Source: Streptomyces sp. CB03234
GTDB lineage: Bacteria > Actinomycetota > Actinomycetes > Streptomycetales > Streptomycetaceae
DNA length: 64,000 nucleotides
Assembly (NCBI RefSeq): GCF_001905885.1
Contig: NZ_LIYH01000005.1
Location: forward strand, 496,001-560,000
Reading direction: 5' to 3'
Positions 43,601-50,898 of this stretch are shown piece by piece. The notes under the pieces are model-generated. The model had not been told where the DNA came from and ran no database searches. It was given only the letters and a program-made list of their open reading frames with translations. The translations under genes and the position numbers were made by a program. Positions within the stretch are counted from its first letter, which is position 1. Every line of letters starts with the position of its first letter.

Positions 43601-43668
43601 GCAAGGGCTCCTTCGGCTCCACCGTAAAGATCGGCACGGGCTGGCAGTCGAAGCTCCGGCTCTTCTAG
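40621..43668 (+). CDS. Large secreted protein with propeller, FlgD-Ig-like and FG-GAP/VCBS repeats
   Basis: A 1015-residue exported protein. The TTG at 40621 is chosen because GGGGAGGGGA lies just before it and the following residues form a Sec signal (LSRHAIVRATLVAGLVIG, cleavage near AVA-AEP). Residues about 35-640 are repeated beta-strand blades. An FlgD-like Ig segment follows (WRLQFRHTATGRVFHTV ... LVKLTWDGRTADGYAPNGAYTWEL). The last 240 residues hold four or more FG-GAP calcium-binding repeats of the form GD-x-[TN]GDG-x-x-DL. Such proteins are abundant in Streptomyces secretomes; function unknown. A strong terminator follows. Confidence 0.85.
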   Translation: MSRHAIVRATLVAGLVIGTVAPLGGAAVAAEPAPLPAHTVIDNDRYTPRSTGLYSVGPHGVLRSQEGTSGYLWTSLADGRSTPVPGLDTYIGGSSGSDVIGIGNGSSVELRNLADGTSRTLTLPADHTYLGTYGDTVLTRTSSATDLYLHRLGDDGGTVTRQVEADAGIVLSAHRYASDARTVVLNVKDSAGSDRLGLLDVGTGRLTTGPKVTSYTHGHVVSLGHDRLAWRDDLSATIKVVPRSAPLSAPVTLPAPSTDDLSLGMLGDWVVVAGRVRTDDGYRGGSLTALPLDGGQAVPLLEHAVPALRQVPGGGLLAVGGTDSSHWAVHRVTAGENGGAPTVGALADVPPMPSSISRLSMANGLLATKETSADRNYPTYYTRSVTTDGARLVPGRNVFRSDSFRTGVEGPHATGEGRAVLTAEAADGTSWGVNAFLEPGEFTAGYQAPATKARLVEITGRYAVVNGTDTGKQYIGDLSPTVYGRNTLRTQAITATTVWGRLVWSQTTTAGQLKVDNLVTGAHSTFSTGAPCRATELQAVGRWLYWSCGASGPAGVYDRTARKSIPVPSGEALIGDGYLVRHDKAAGKLLLTEFRDGVADTTQTVGDLPATTAPQRGVTWTVDRFGGPVAYVAADGKIHLAPSGVPTDPLALVDTYLFDPYRYELRLRLQLSRPTSSWRLQFRHTATGRVFHTVTGTDHNGLVKLTWDGRTADGYAPNGAYTWELTAQPANGQGPALSTSGPLMLDTGAAVWRDHSSTGTTPETSLTVDGRPDLLSLGSGGDIAVHAANGTGGYSRTTSVTGWPTNALVVPMGDMDGNRCSDVLVRLGNELRRYHGSCHGYLNPKHPYTSLGTVWGQFNVLTSPGDLTGDGRPDLVARQATTGDVYLYADNGAGGLKPRGRIGTGWKGYRAIFGAGDLNGDGLGDLLAVDGANSLWRYDSTATGTLKPRALVFGTNWATGRNAFVGAGDVTGDGRPDLITRNTAGDLLRNNGNGKGSFGSTVKIGTGWQSKLRLF

Positions 43669-43682
43669 GACGTCGGACAACG

Positions 43683-43729
43683 ACGACAAGCGAGGCCCTG
43701 GTCCCTGTGACCAGGGCCTCGCTTGTCGT
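43683..43729 (+). terminator. 21-bp perfect terminator hairpin
   Basis: The arm from 43683 to 43703 (ACGACAAGCGAGGCCCTGGTC begins it) pairs perfectly over 21 bp with 43709-43729 around a five-base loop. It lies 14 bases behind the FG-GAP gene and would end transcription from it. Confidence 0.92.
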
Positions 43730-43760
43730 GGAGCGGGGGCCCGTGGCGATGGTGCGCAAT

Positions 43761-43851
43761 CCACGGCCCTGCCGGGCTCCACGGCACTACCCGGGCTCCA
43801 CGGCTCTACCCGGGTCCACTGCCCTGCCGGGATCCACGGCCCTACCGGGCC
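43761..43851. repeat. Five imperfect 18-19-bp tandem units
   Basis: Units like CCACGGCNCTACCCGGGCT repeat five times between the terminator and the end of the molybdate gene, running slightly into its last codons. No function is apparent. Confidence 0.8.
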
Positions 43852-45812
43852 ACCAGCGTGACTTCGGTGGCCTTGACGCTGGCGAACACCGCTGTGCCGT
43901 CGGTCAGGCCCAGGTCCGCCGCGGCGGCCGGGGTGATCTCGGCGACGAGGTCGGGGGCGTGGTCGGAGGTGACGAGGACACGCAGTCGGCTGCCGACGGC
44001 GGTGAGTTCGCGTACGGTGCCGGGCCAGGTGTTGCGGGGGCTGCCGGTGGGTTTGTCGCGGTGCAGGGAGACGGCCTCGGGGGCGATGACCGCGAGTGCC
44101 TCGGTGCCGGGCGGGACGGGGTCGGCGGCGATGACGGCGGTGCCGCCGGGGAGGGCGAGACCGTCGGCGGTCGCGGTGCCCGGCCAGGCGTTGCGGCCGA
44201 GCATGCGGGCGACCCAGGGGGACCGGGGGTGGCGGGTGACCTCGGCCGGCGAGGTGTCCTGGAGCGCCCGGCCGTCCTCCAGGACGAGGACGCGGTCGGC
44301 GAGGGAGACGGCTTCGACCGGGTCGTGGGTGACGATGAGGCAGACGCCGCCGAAGCCGTCGAGGTGGCGGCGCAGGGTGTGGCGGACGTGGGCGCGGGTG
44401 GTCTGGTCGAGCGCGGCGAGCGGTTCGTCGAGGAGCAGCAGCCGGGGGCGGGCGGCGAGTGCGCGGGCGAGAGCGACCCGCTGGGCCTGGCCGCCCGAGA
44501 GCTGGCCGGGGCGGCGGTGGGCGAGGTGGCCGACGCCGAGGCGGTCGAGCCACTGCTGGGCGGTGCGGCGGGCCTCGCCGCGCGGTACGCCTCGGGTGCG
44601 CAGCCCGTACGCGGTGTTGGCGAGGGCGGTCAGGTGCGGGAACAGGGCGCCGTCCTGCGGGACCCAGGCGACACCGCGCCGGTGGGGCGGGAGGCCGGTG
44701 ACGTCGGTGTCGCCGAGCCGGAGGCGGGCGTGGGCGCGGTCGGTGAGGGCGAGCAGGGCGCGCAGGAGGGTGGTCTTGCCGGCGCCGTTGGGTCCGACGA
44801 CGGCGATCGTGGTGCCCGGCGCGGCGTCGAGGACGAGGTCGTTGAAGCCGGTGACCTCGGCGTGCAGGGCCCATCCTCGAGATGCCGGTGAGTCGGTGGG
44901 TGAGGGACTGGTGAGCGGTGGGGCGGCGTCGTCCTCGTCCGGGGCGTGATCCGCGGCCTGATCCGGGGCGGGATCCGGAGCCTGATCGGGGGCCTGGCTC
45001 CGCACTGTTCGCGCGGTGCCGCCGGCCGTGCTGGTCCAGCGGCCGCGCAGGGCGACGAGGACGGCCATGGCGATGACGAGCAGCAGCAGGGACACGGACG
45101 TTGCCGCCTCGGGCTCGTCCTGGAGGAGGAGGTAGACCTGGAGGGGAAGGGTCTGGGTGCTGCCGGGCAGGTTGCCCGCGAAGGTGATCGTGGCCCCGAA
45201 CTCGCCGAGCGCCCGCGCCCATGTCAGCGCGGCGCCTGCGACGAGCCCGGGGGCCACCATCGGCAGGGTCACGGTGCGGAAGACCCGGAACGGCGACGCG
45301 CCGAGGGAGGCCGCCGTCTCCTCGTACCGCTTGTTCAGCCCGGCGAGCGCGCCTTCCAGGCTGATGACGAGGAACGGCATGGCGACGAACGTCGCGGCGA
45401 CGACCGCGCCGGAGGTGTGGAACGGCAGGGTGATGCCGAACCAGTCCTCCAGCCACGGCCCGAGCACCCCGCGCCGCCCGAACGCGAGCAGCAGGGCCAC
45501 CCCGCCCACGGTCGGCGGCAGCACCATCGGCAGCAGCACCAGCGAGCGGACCAGCGCCTTGCCGGGGAAGGACACCCGGGCGAGCAGCCAGGCCAGCGGC
45601 ACGCCGAGCAGCAGGGACAGGGCGAGCGCCCAGAACGACACGACGAGCGACAGCCGCAGGGCCTCCACGGACTGCTCACTGCTCAGGTGCGTGCCCAGCT
45701 CGCCCCAGGACGTACGGGCCAGGATGCCGACCAGGGGCAGCAGCAGGAGCGCCACCGCCAGCAGCGCGGGCAGCACCAGGGCGACGGGCGTGCGCGGGAT
45801 GAAGCGTTTCAT
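43842..45812 (-). CDS. modBC: Fused molybdate ABC transporter, ModB permease plus ModC ATPase
   Basis: A 656-residue fusion. Residues 1-270 are a permease with five to six membrane segments and the EAAsLGA loop (YEETAASLGASPFRVFRTVTLP). A Pro/Asp/Ala-rich linker (about 280-320) joins it to an ATPase with Walker A VVGPNGAGKTT, signature LSGGQAQRVALARAL, Walker B LLLDEPLAAL and His switch IVTHDPVEA. A TOBE domain ends the chain (RELTAVGSRLRVLVTSD ... VFASVKATEV). It imports molybdate with ModA. Single-chain ModB-ModC proteins occur in actinomycetes. ATG at 45812; 74 bp from modA. Confidence 0.92.
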   Translation of the reverse strand: MKRFIPRTPVALVLPALLAVALLLLPLVGILARTSWGELGTHLSSEQSVEALRLSLVVSFWALALSLLLGVPLAWLLARVSFPGKALVRSLVLLPMVLPPTVGGVALLLAFGRRGVLGPWLEDWFGITLPFHTSGAVVAATFVAMPFLVISLEGALAGLNKRYEETAASLGASPFRVFRTVTLPMVAPGLVAGAALTWARALGEFGATITFAGNLPGSTQTLPLQVYLLLQDEPEAATSVSLLLLVIAMAVLVALRGRWTSTAGGTARTVRSQAPDQAPDPAPDQAADHAPDEDDAAPPLTSPSPTDSPASRGWALHAEVTGFNDLVLDAAPGTTIAVVGPNGAGKTTLLRALLALTDRAHARLRLGDTDVTGLPPHRRGVAWVPQDGALFPHLTALANTAYGLRTRGVPRGEARRTAQQWLDRLGVGHLAHRRPGQLSGGQAQRVALARALAARPRLLLLDEPLAALDQTTRAHVRHTLRRHLDGFGGVCLIVTHDPVEAVSLADRVLVLEDGRALQDTSPAEVTRHPRSPWVARMLGRNAWPGTATADGLALPGGTAVIAADPVPPGTEALAVIAPEAVSLHRDKPTGSPRNTWPGTVRELTAVGSRLRVLVTSDHAPDLVAEITPAAAADLGLTDGTAVFASVKATEVTLVAR

Positions 45813-45886
45813 CGGCGGTTCCTGCTGGTACGGGCACGAGGGCTGCCCGGTCCCCCGAGCGGGCAACCCTCGTACGGCATCGGGGA

Positions 45887-46696
45887 CTACGGCTTCTGGA
45901 AGCCGGCGTCCTGGAGGATCTTCTGGCCCTCGGGGGAGGACAGCCACGCCACGAAGGCGGCCGCGGCCTCGGCGTTCTTGGAGCCCTTCAGGGCGGCGGC
46001 GGGGTATTCGGCGATGGCGTTCTGGGCGTCGGGGATGGCGACGGCGTCGACCTTGCCCGGCGCGCTGTCGGCGTCGGTCTTGTAGACGAGGCCCGCGTCG
46101 GCCTCGCCGAGCTCGACCTTGCTGAGGACGGCGCGGACGTTCGGCTCCTGGGACACCGGCTTCACGGTGATCTTCTGCGCGTCCAGGATCTTCTGGCTGT
46201 ACTTGCCGGCCGGCACCTCGGGCGCCGCGAGGACGACCTTCAGCCGTGGGTCGCCCAGGTCCTTCAGCCCGTCGACCTTCTTGGGGTTGCCCTCGACGGT
46301 GGCGATGACCAGCCGGTTCTTCGCGATGACGGCCGGTGTGCCGGTCTCGCCCTCCACGCCGTGCATGCTCTTGGCGTCGGCGGTGATCAGCGCGTCGGCG
46401 GGGGCGCCCTGCTTCACCTGGGCCACGAGTTCCTGGGAGCCCGCGAAGGAGAAGGTGATCTTCGTGCCGGGGTGGGCCTTCTCGTACGCGGCCCCCGCCG
46501 TCTTGAACACGTTCGTCAGCGACGCGGCGGCCAGCACGGTCAGGTTCGCCTTCGGCACGGAGCCGGCGCTCCCCTTGGGCGACGCCGCGGGGTCCTCCTT
46601 GCCGTCGTCGTCGTTGCCGCAGGCCGCGAGCGGCACGAGCAGGGCGGCGGTCATCACGGCCGCCGCCGCGCGGTGACGGGTGGGGCGCTGGGACAT
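45887..46696 (-). CDS. modA: Molybdate-binding lipoprotein ModA
   Basis: A 269-residue exported lipoprotein with signal and lipobox VPLAAC (Cys26). The periplasmic-binding fold is shown by LTVLAAASLTNVFKTAG, the FAGSQELVAQVKQGAPADALITAD oxyanion-binding segment and the AGLVYKTDA motif of ModA proteins. It captures molybdate or tungstate at the outer membrane face and hands it to the fused ModBC. It is first of the two transporter genes and starts 96 bp after the HTH-TOBE gene, which likely controls it. Confidence 0.93.
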   Translation of the reverse strand: MSQRPTRHRAAAAVMTAALLVPLAACGNDDDGKEDPAASPKGSAGSVPKANLTVLAAASLTNVFKTAGAAYEKAHPGTKITFSFAGSQELVAQVKQGAPADALITADAKSMHGVEGETGTPAVIAKNRLVIATVEGNPKKVDGLKDLGDPRLKVVLAAPEVPAGKYSQKILDAQKITVKPVSQEPNVRAVLSKVELGEADAGLVYKTDADSAPGKVDAVAIPDAQNAIAEYPAAALKGSKNAEAAAAFVAWLSSPEGQKILQDAGFQKP

Positions 46697-46791
46697 GAGG
46701 GTCGACTCCTGGTGTGACGTGCGTACGGGCGGGCACCGCCCGGGGCGCTGGACGGGGTGGGCAAGCCGCGCCGGGACGGCGACGCCGCTGA

Positions 46792-47187
46792 TCAGGTCCG
46801 GTCGATGTGCACGCTGGTGGACTTCACGCGGGCGGTGGCCTGCATGCCGACTTCCAGCCCCAGTTCCTCGACGGCCTCGCGGGTGAGCAGGGAGACGAGG
46901 CGGTGCGGCCCGGCCTGGATATCGACCTGGGCCGCGACATCGCCGAGCTTGACGGCGGTGACGATGCCGGGGAAGGCGTTGCGGGCCGTGGTGTACGAGC
47001 TGTCGTCCTCTCCTTGGCCGCCCTGGGCGACCTCGATCGAGAACGCGGCCAGGTCCCGGCCGTCGATGAGGCGGCGGCCTGCTTCGTCACGGTGGGTCGC
47101 GACCCGGCCGGCGTCCGCCCAGCGGCGCGCGGTGTCGGGGCTGACGCCCAGGAGCCGCGCGGCCTGACCAATTGTGTAGGACTGCAT
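46792..47187 (-). CDS. HTH-TOBE molybdate-responsive regulator
   Basis: A 131-residue protein joining a MerR/excisionase-type helix-turn-helix (YTIGQAARLLGVSPDTARRWADAGRVATHRDEAGRRLIDGRDL) to one TOBE/Mop domain (NAFPGIVTAVKLGDVAAQVDIQAG ... VGMQATARVKSTSVHI). TOBE units bind molybdate, so this is a compact sensor of the transporter operon behind it. ATG at 47187 or GTG at 47196 are both possible; no ribosome site is seen, and a TATAAG sequence 20 bases upstream suggests a leaderless transcript. Confidence 0.85.
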   Translation of the reverse strand: MQSYTIGQAARLLGVSPDTARRWADAGRVATHRDEAGRRLIDGRDLAAFSIEVAQGGQGEDDSSYTTARNAFPGIVTAVKLGDVAAQVDIQAGPHRLVSLLTREAVEELGLEVGMQATARVKSTSVHIDRT

Positions 47188-47390
47188 ATGCGACACGATA
47201 GGAGGGTGCGGCTCTTATATCCAACCCTTTGAGCCTTTCTCCATGGCAGATGCGATACGAATGGAGAAAGCGCCAAGGCGCGTGGACCGGCCCCTGAGAG
47301 GCGGGCCCGGCGGGCTGCCGCGAGCGTGGCTACAGTGATCACGACCCGACAGGCAAACCCTGGCAATTCGCCCCCTGTGGAGCATTCATC

Positions 47391-47810
47391 ATGACCTTGA
47401 GCATTCGGAACCAGATCCCAGGCACCGTCGTATCCGTGACGCGGGGCGAGGTCATGGCCACCGTGAAGGTGCGGCTCGACGGCGGGCAGCAGGTCACCGC
47501 CGCCATCACGGTCGACGCGGTCGAGGACCTGGGCATCGGCGAGGGTTCGGCGGTGCGCGTACTCGTCAAGTCCACCGAGGTGTCGCTCGCCACCGGCCCG
47601 GTGCGGGGCCTGAGCATCCGCAACCAGCTCCCCGGGACCGTTACGGACATCGCCACCGGCGGTGCCATGGCGGGCGTCAAGATCGATGTCCAGGGCGCCG
47701 AGCTGACAGCCGCCATCACGAAGGAAGCAGCCGACGACCTGGAACTCGCGGCCGGCTCCTCCGTCGTCGCCCTGATCAAGTCGACCGAGATGTCGCTGGC
47801 CACGGCCTGA
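47391..47810 (+). CDS. mop: Molbindin with two TOBE (Mop) domains
   Basis: A 139-residue cytoplasmic protein made of two 65-70-residue Mop units, each starting LSIRNQ-(I/L)PGTV and ending S-KSTE-SLAT. Tandem Mop proteins assemble into rings that store molybdate. It is divergent from the HTH-TOBE regulator and likely shares its control. An operon partner is not seen. Confidence 0.9.
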   Translation: MTLSIRNQIPGTVVSVTRGEVMATVKVRLDGGQQVTAAITVDAVEDLGIGEGSAVRVLVKSTEVSLATGPVRGLSIRNQLPGTVTDIATGGAMAGVKIDVQGAELTAAITKEAADDLELAAGSSVVALIKSTEMSLATA

Positions 47811-48776
47811 CCCCGGCCGGTCGACGCGGGGAACTACCGGCGGGCGTGGGACCCGGCAGGCAAGAACCTTGACCGCTCCCACGTGTCCTTCGCAGCGGAA
47901 TCCAACCCATTTGATCGGCTTCAACTGTCGCAGAACGTCGCTGCCTTCAGCTCGACCTCGGGGTTCGAGATCACAGTCGACATCGACGACCCACGAACTG
48001 GTCCTGCATCGAACCGACCGCGCGAGGGCGGCGTTCGGACATCCGTTCAATGAATTCTCCGGGCGTGAGCAAGTCGGCTGCCGGCGACTGTGCCGATGTG
48101 CTTCCGTGCCCCCAGGAGGGCTTGCATCCAGACCTCTCGGGCTACGTGGAGGGCGTGACGTTCGGTGCGCTGAGCCTGCCGAGGAACTGTGGAGCAATGA
48201 CGGAGGCGATCAGTTGTCCTGTGGGCCTTCCAGTTCCTGGAGTCGCTCAGCAACCGCTTGGGGCCACGGGCGCTGGAACTCGCCGCGGTGACCCCGTTCG
48301 GGGCACTGGCGGCGCGGGTATGTCATGCCCTGCCGCGCATGTCAGGCGCACGGATCCGGCTTCGACCAAGGGGGCGTCAGTGCGGAACAGCGTGGTTGGT
48401 CTGGGGCTCGGTGAAATACGCGGTGATTACCCCGTCATCAACCCGGCGATAGGCGCGACGATGCAGGTCGTTCGTCGCAACCCGTGCGTGATCGCCCGCC
48501 GTGCGCCGATGGCCCTCCGGCAAGGCGTTTCCGTCGGCTTGGGGCACGCGGAGGACGCGGGGCCCTGAAGAGTTGAGTGGGTGCATATCGTCTGACCAGC
48601 GTAAACACGCAGCTATGGCTCCTCCTGGCAGCTTCGGGCGGAGCCGTGGCGACCGCTGTTGACCGCCTCTACTGGCACGTTGTGGCACGCCCCTCGCGCA
48701 ACGTCAGCCGGTGACCGGAGCAGCGGCCCCGCTGCGAAAGCGCCGAGGCCGGTGTCGGCCTGTGCGGTTGTGGCTG
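47811..48776. other. Nearly 1 kb without an intact gene; possible remnant at 47824-48051
   Basis: GC falls visibly from 47860 to 48600. One frame (47824-48051, plus strand) reads like a C-terminal gene piece with normal residue mix (NYRRAWDPAGKNLDRSHVSF, SNPFDRLQLSQNVAAF, FEITVDIDDP) but lacks a start. The remaining open frames have no ribosome sites or biased codons. I see decayed DNA here, perhaps of foreign origin. Confidence 0.45.
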
Positions 48777-49781
48777 TCACGAGAGGAGGGCGAGGAACAA
48801 CCGCCCCGGGATCAGGTAGAGGGTGGCGGCCGCGCTCGCGGCGAAGACCGGCAGCGAGACCAGGACGACGAGAGGCAGTCGCAGGACGGCCCACAAACCG
48901 AGGACTTCGCCCCCGCCCTCGTTCTCGCCCGCACTCGCACGTCCGCGCACGTACCAGACGCGCTGATACGGCAGGGGTCTCACGGCGGGACGGCTCACCT
49001 TCCGTACGTGCTCGTACCGCCGACCGGCGACGTCGGTGACGGCGTGGACGTCCTGGTGGCCCGACGAGGTCACTTCCGAGCGGTCGAAGTCCGCGCGGGT
49101 CCGGTGGCCCCGGCGGATCAGCGCCCACAGGCCGGATACCGATGAGAAGAGATAGAAGCCCGATATGAAGGCGAAGGCCGCCGGGACAAAGCCTCCGGCA
49201 AGATAGAGGACGGCTCCCACCACGTCGCCGGCGGCATACAGGAGTGCCGCGTAGCCGATGAGCGCGGTCGCCACTCCCGGCACCACCAGATCGCCCCAGT
49301 CGATACGGTCGCGCAGCGACGGCAACGGGGCCGGCGGGCGCCGTGCGGGGTGGCCGCTGGCGATCGGGAACGAGCCCTCGCGCAGGCGTACCTCGTCCGC
49401 CGCGCACACCGGGACCGGGCGCCGCGTGCCACTCGGGGGCGTCCACGGCACTTCAGCAGTCGATGGTCCGTGCCGAGGGTCGAAGAAGCAGAGCGGGAGC
49501 CGTGCGGGCAACGGCCCACCCGTCAGGCGTGACTCCAGACAGGCCATGGCGTTCCGGCCGTCGTCCAGGTGCCGAAGGACGTCCTCGCGGCCGTCGCGGC
49601 GCAGGGCCCGACCGGCCGCCTCGTACGCGTCGAGGGCGCGCGCCCAGTCTTCCACCGCTTCCGGCGGAGTTCCGGGAGTTCCCGGCTGGAAGGAATGCGC
49701 GGTCAGCAGTTCACCGAAGGCCGTCACCTCGGCCGCGAGGTCCGGATCCGGCTCCGCCCTCCGCTTCCTGCTGTACGGCAC
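48777..49781 (-). CDS. Membrane protein of unknown function with soluble N-terminus
   Basis: A 334-residue protein. The N-terminal 140 residues are soluble and helical (DLAAEVTAFGELLTAHSF, EDWARALDAYEAAGRAL, VLRHLDDGRNAMACLESRLTGG) followed by LCFFDPRHGPS. Two membrane hairpins are in the second half (around 170-225 and 290-330). GTG at 49781 is chosen because GGGAGGG lies five bases upstream and the earlier frame has no such site. I recall homologues in other streptomycetes but no function. Confidence 0.65.
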   Translation of the reverse strand: MPYSRKRRAEPDPDLAAEVTAFGELLTAHSFQPGTPGTPPEAVEDWARALDAYEAAGRALRRDGREDVLRHLDDGRNAMACLESRLTGGPLPARLPLCFFDPRHGPSTAEVPWTPPSGTRRPVPVCAADEVRLREGSFPIASGHPARRPPAPLPSLRDRIDWGDLVVPGVATALIGYAALLYAAGDVVGAVLYLAGGFVPAAFAFISGFYLFSSVSGLWALIRRGHRTRADFDRSEVTSSGHQDVHAVTDVAGRRYEHVRKVSRPAVRPLPYQRVWYVRGRASAGENEGGGEVLGLWAVLRLPLVVLVSLPVFAASAAATLYLIPGRLFLALLS

Positions 49782-50094
49782 GATCCCTCCCGCGGTCGGT
49801 ATGGCGCGATGTAGGGCCTGGGACGGGTCAGAGGGTTGTCCTGCTTTCCATGACCCATCGGCGTCTCGCCTCCGCACCGGTGTCCCCTGCAAGGCTCCCC
49901 ATGCTCCCTGACCACCCGAAGGAACACCATGCCATCGACCGGCAAGATGGGCCCGCGCTCGTTGCCGGGATGGCGGAGGCTGCGGTTCCGGCGCGGTTCC
50001 AGTCGATCATGTCCCCTGCCGTGGTCCAGGGGATCAGCCGGGGAGCGGGACTCGAATCGACCAACGGCGTTCCCGCGCGCGCGTGACGGGCCGG
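49782..50094. other. Gene-poor gap, weak 61-codon ORF only
   Basis: The only frame of note is 49901-50086 (plus), 61 codons without a ribosome site and of unclear origin. I do not call it a gene. Confidence 0.3.
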
Positions 50095-50481
50095 TCAGCC
50101 GGTGAAGGGTTCCAGAGCGAAGCGGCCGATCGCCACGAAGGCGGTCAGGGCAAGGTAGCCCCCGTCTCCCAGCGCGGCTTTGGGCTCACCACGGCGGATC
50201 CGCAGGATCATGGCGCCGGTCATGATCAGCGCCAGGCCGCCGGCCGCCAGCGGTACCAGTATCGGCGCGATCCCGAGCAAGGCCGGCAGGACCAGGCCCA
50301 CGGCACCGAGGATCTCGAGTGCTCCGATGGCCTTGAGGGTGCCGGGCTTGAAGTCGAGGACCCAGCGCGCGGCCTCGGCCATCCCAGCCATCTTCTCTCG
50401 CGGGACGAACAGCTTCCCGAAGCCGGAGAACAGGAAGACGGCGGTCAGCAGGCCGGTGATGATCCACAGTGCGATGTTCAT
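50095..50481 (-). CDS. DoxX-family membrane protein
   Basis: A 128-residue protein with four hydrophobic segments and the DoxX-type pattern: WIITGLLTAVFLFSGFGKLF at the start, AGMAEAARWVLDF, then LKAIGALEILGAVGLVLPAL and two further helices. DoxX proteins often accompany ECF sigma factors and carboxymuconolactone decarboxylases in redox-stress units, as here. ATG at 50481. It lies 91 bp behind the truncated decarboxylase gene. Confidence 0.85.
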   Translation of the reverse strand: MNIALWIITGLLTAVFLFSGFGKLFVPREKMAGMAEAARWVLDFKPGTLKAIGALEILGAVGLVLPALLGIAPILVPLAAGGLALIMTGAMILRIRRGEPKAALGDGGYLALTAFVAIGRFALEPFTG

Positions 50482-50572
50482 GAGTCCTGCCCTTGGCACG
50501 ATGTCGGGGGGGGCGAGGGGACGCCCGGGGTCGTCCCGGGTCCGCCTGGGAGCCTGAGGGGAAAGGTCCGCG

Positions 50573-50800
50573 TCAGCCGAACTGACCGGGCTGGTACTCA
50601 CCGCCGGGCGTCCGGGTGATCACGTTCAGCCGGTTGAAGGCGTTGATCACGCAGATCAGGGCCACCAGGGCCATGAGCTGGTCCTCGTCGTAGTGCTTCG
50701 CCGCCTTCGCCCACGCCTCATCGGTGACGCCGCTGGAGTCGGCGAGGCGCGTGCCCTGCTCGGTGAGTTCCCGTGCCGCCCGCTCCGCCTGATCCGGCAT
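50573..50800 (-). pseudogene. Carboxymuconolactone decarboxylase-like gene, 5'-truncated
   Basis: A 75-codon frame matching only the C-terminal half of AhpD/CMD-type proteins: ERAARELTEQGTRLADSSGVTDEAWAKAAKHYDEDQLMALVALICVINAFNRLNV. The catalytic ExxCxxCxxxH segment and the N-terminal 70-80 residues are absent; upstream sequence to 50898 does not restore them in any frame. An ATG at 50800 exists, so a short protein could still be made, but it cannot be catalytic. It lies between an ECF sigma gene and doxX. Confidence 0.7.
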
Positions 50801-50898
50801 TCCATCTCGGTCTCCTTCGCCTTCGGATGCCTGCACCACTACGACGAAGGACTCATCCAAGAGGTAACAACCCCATGCGCTCGACGTCTCGACGTGCG

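Noticed and set aside
40624..45456. 1610-codon open frame on the minus strand
   Set aside because: It is antisense to the FG-GAP gene and modBC in phase with their codons; composition is that of a GC-rich shadow frame and no domain is recognisable.
48050..48568. 172-codon plus-strand ORF in the low-GC patch
   Set aside because: No ribosome site, no codon bias and no family resemblance.
49901..50086. 61-codon ORF in the gap before doxX
   Set aside because: No ribosome site, no recognisable family and weak codon bias.
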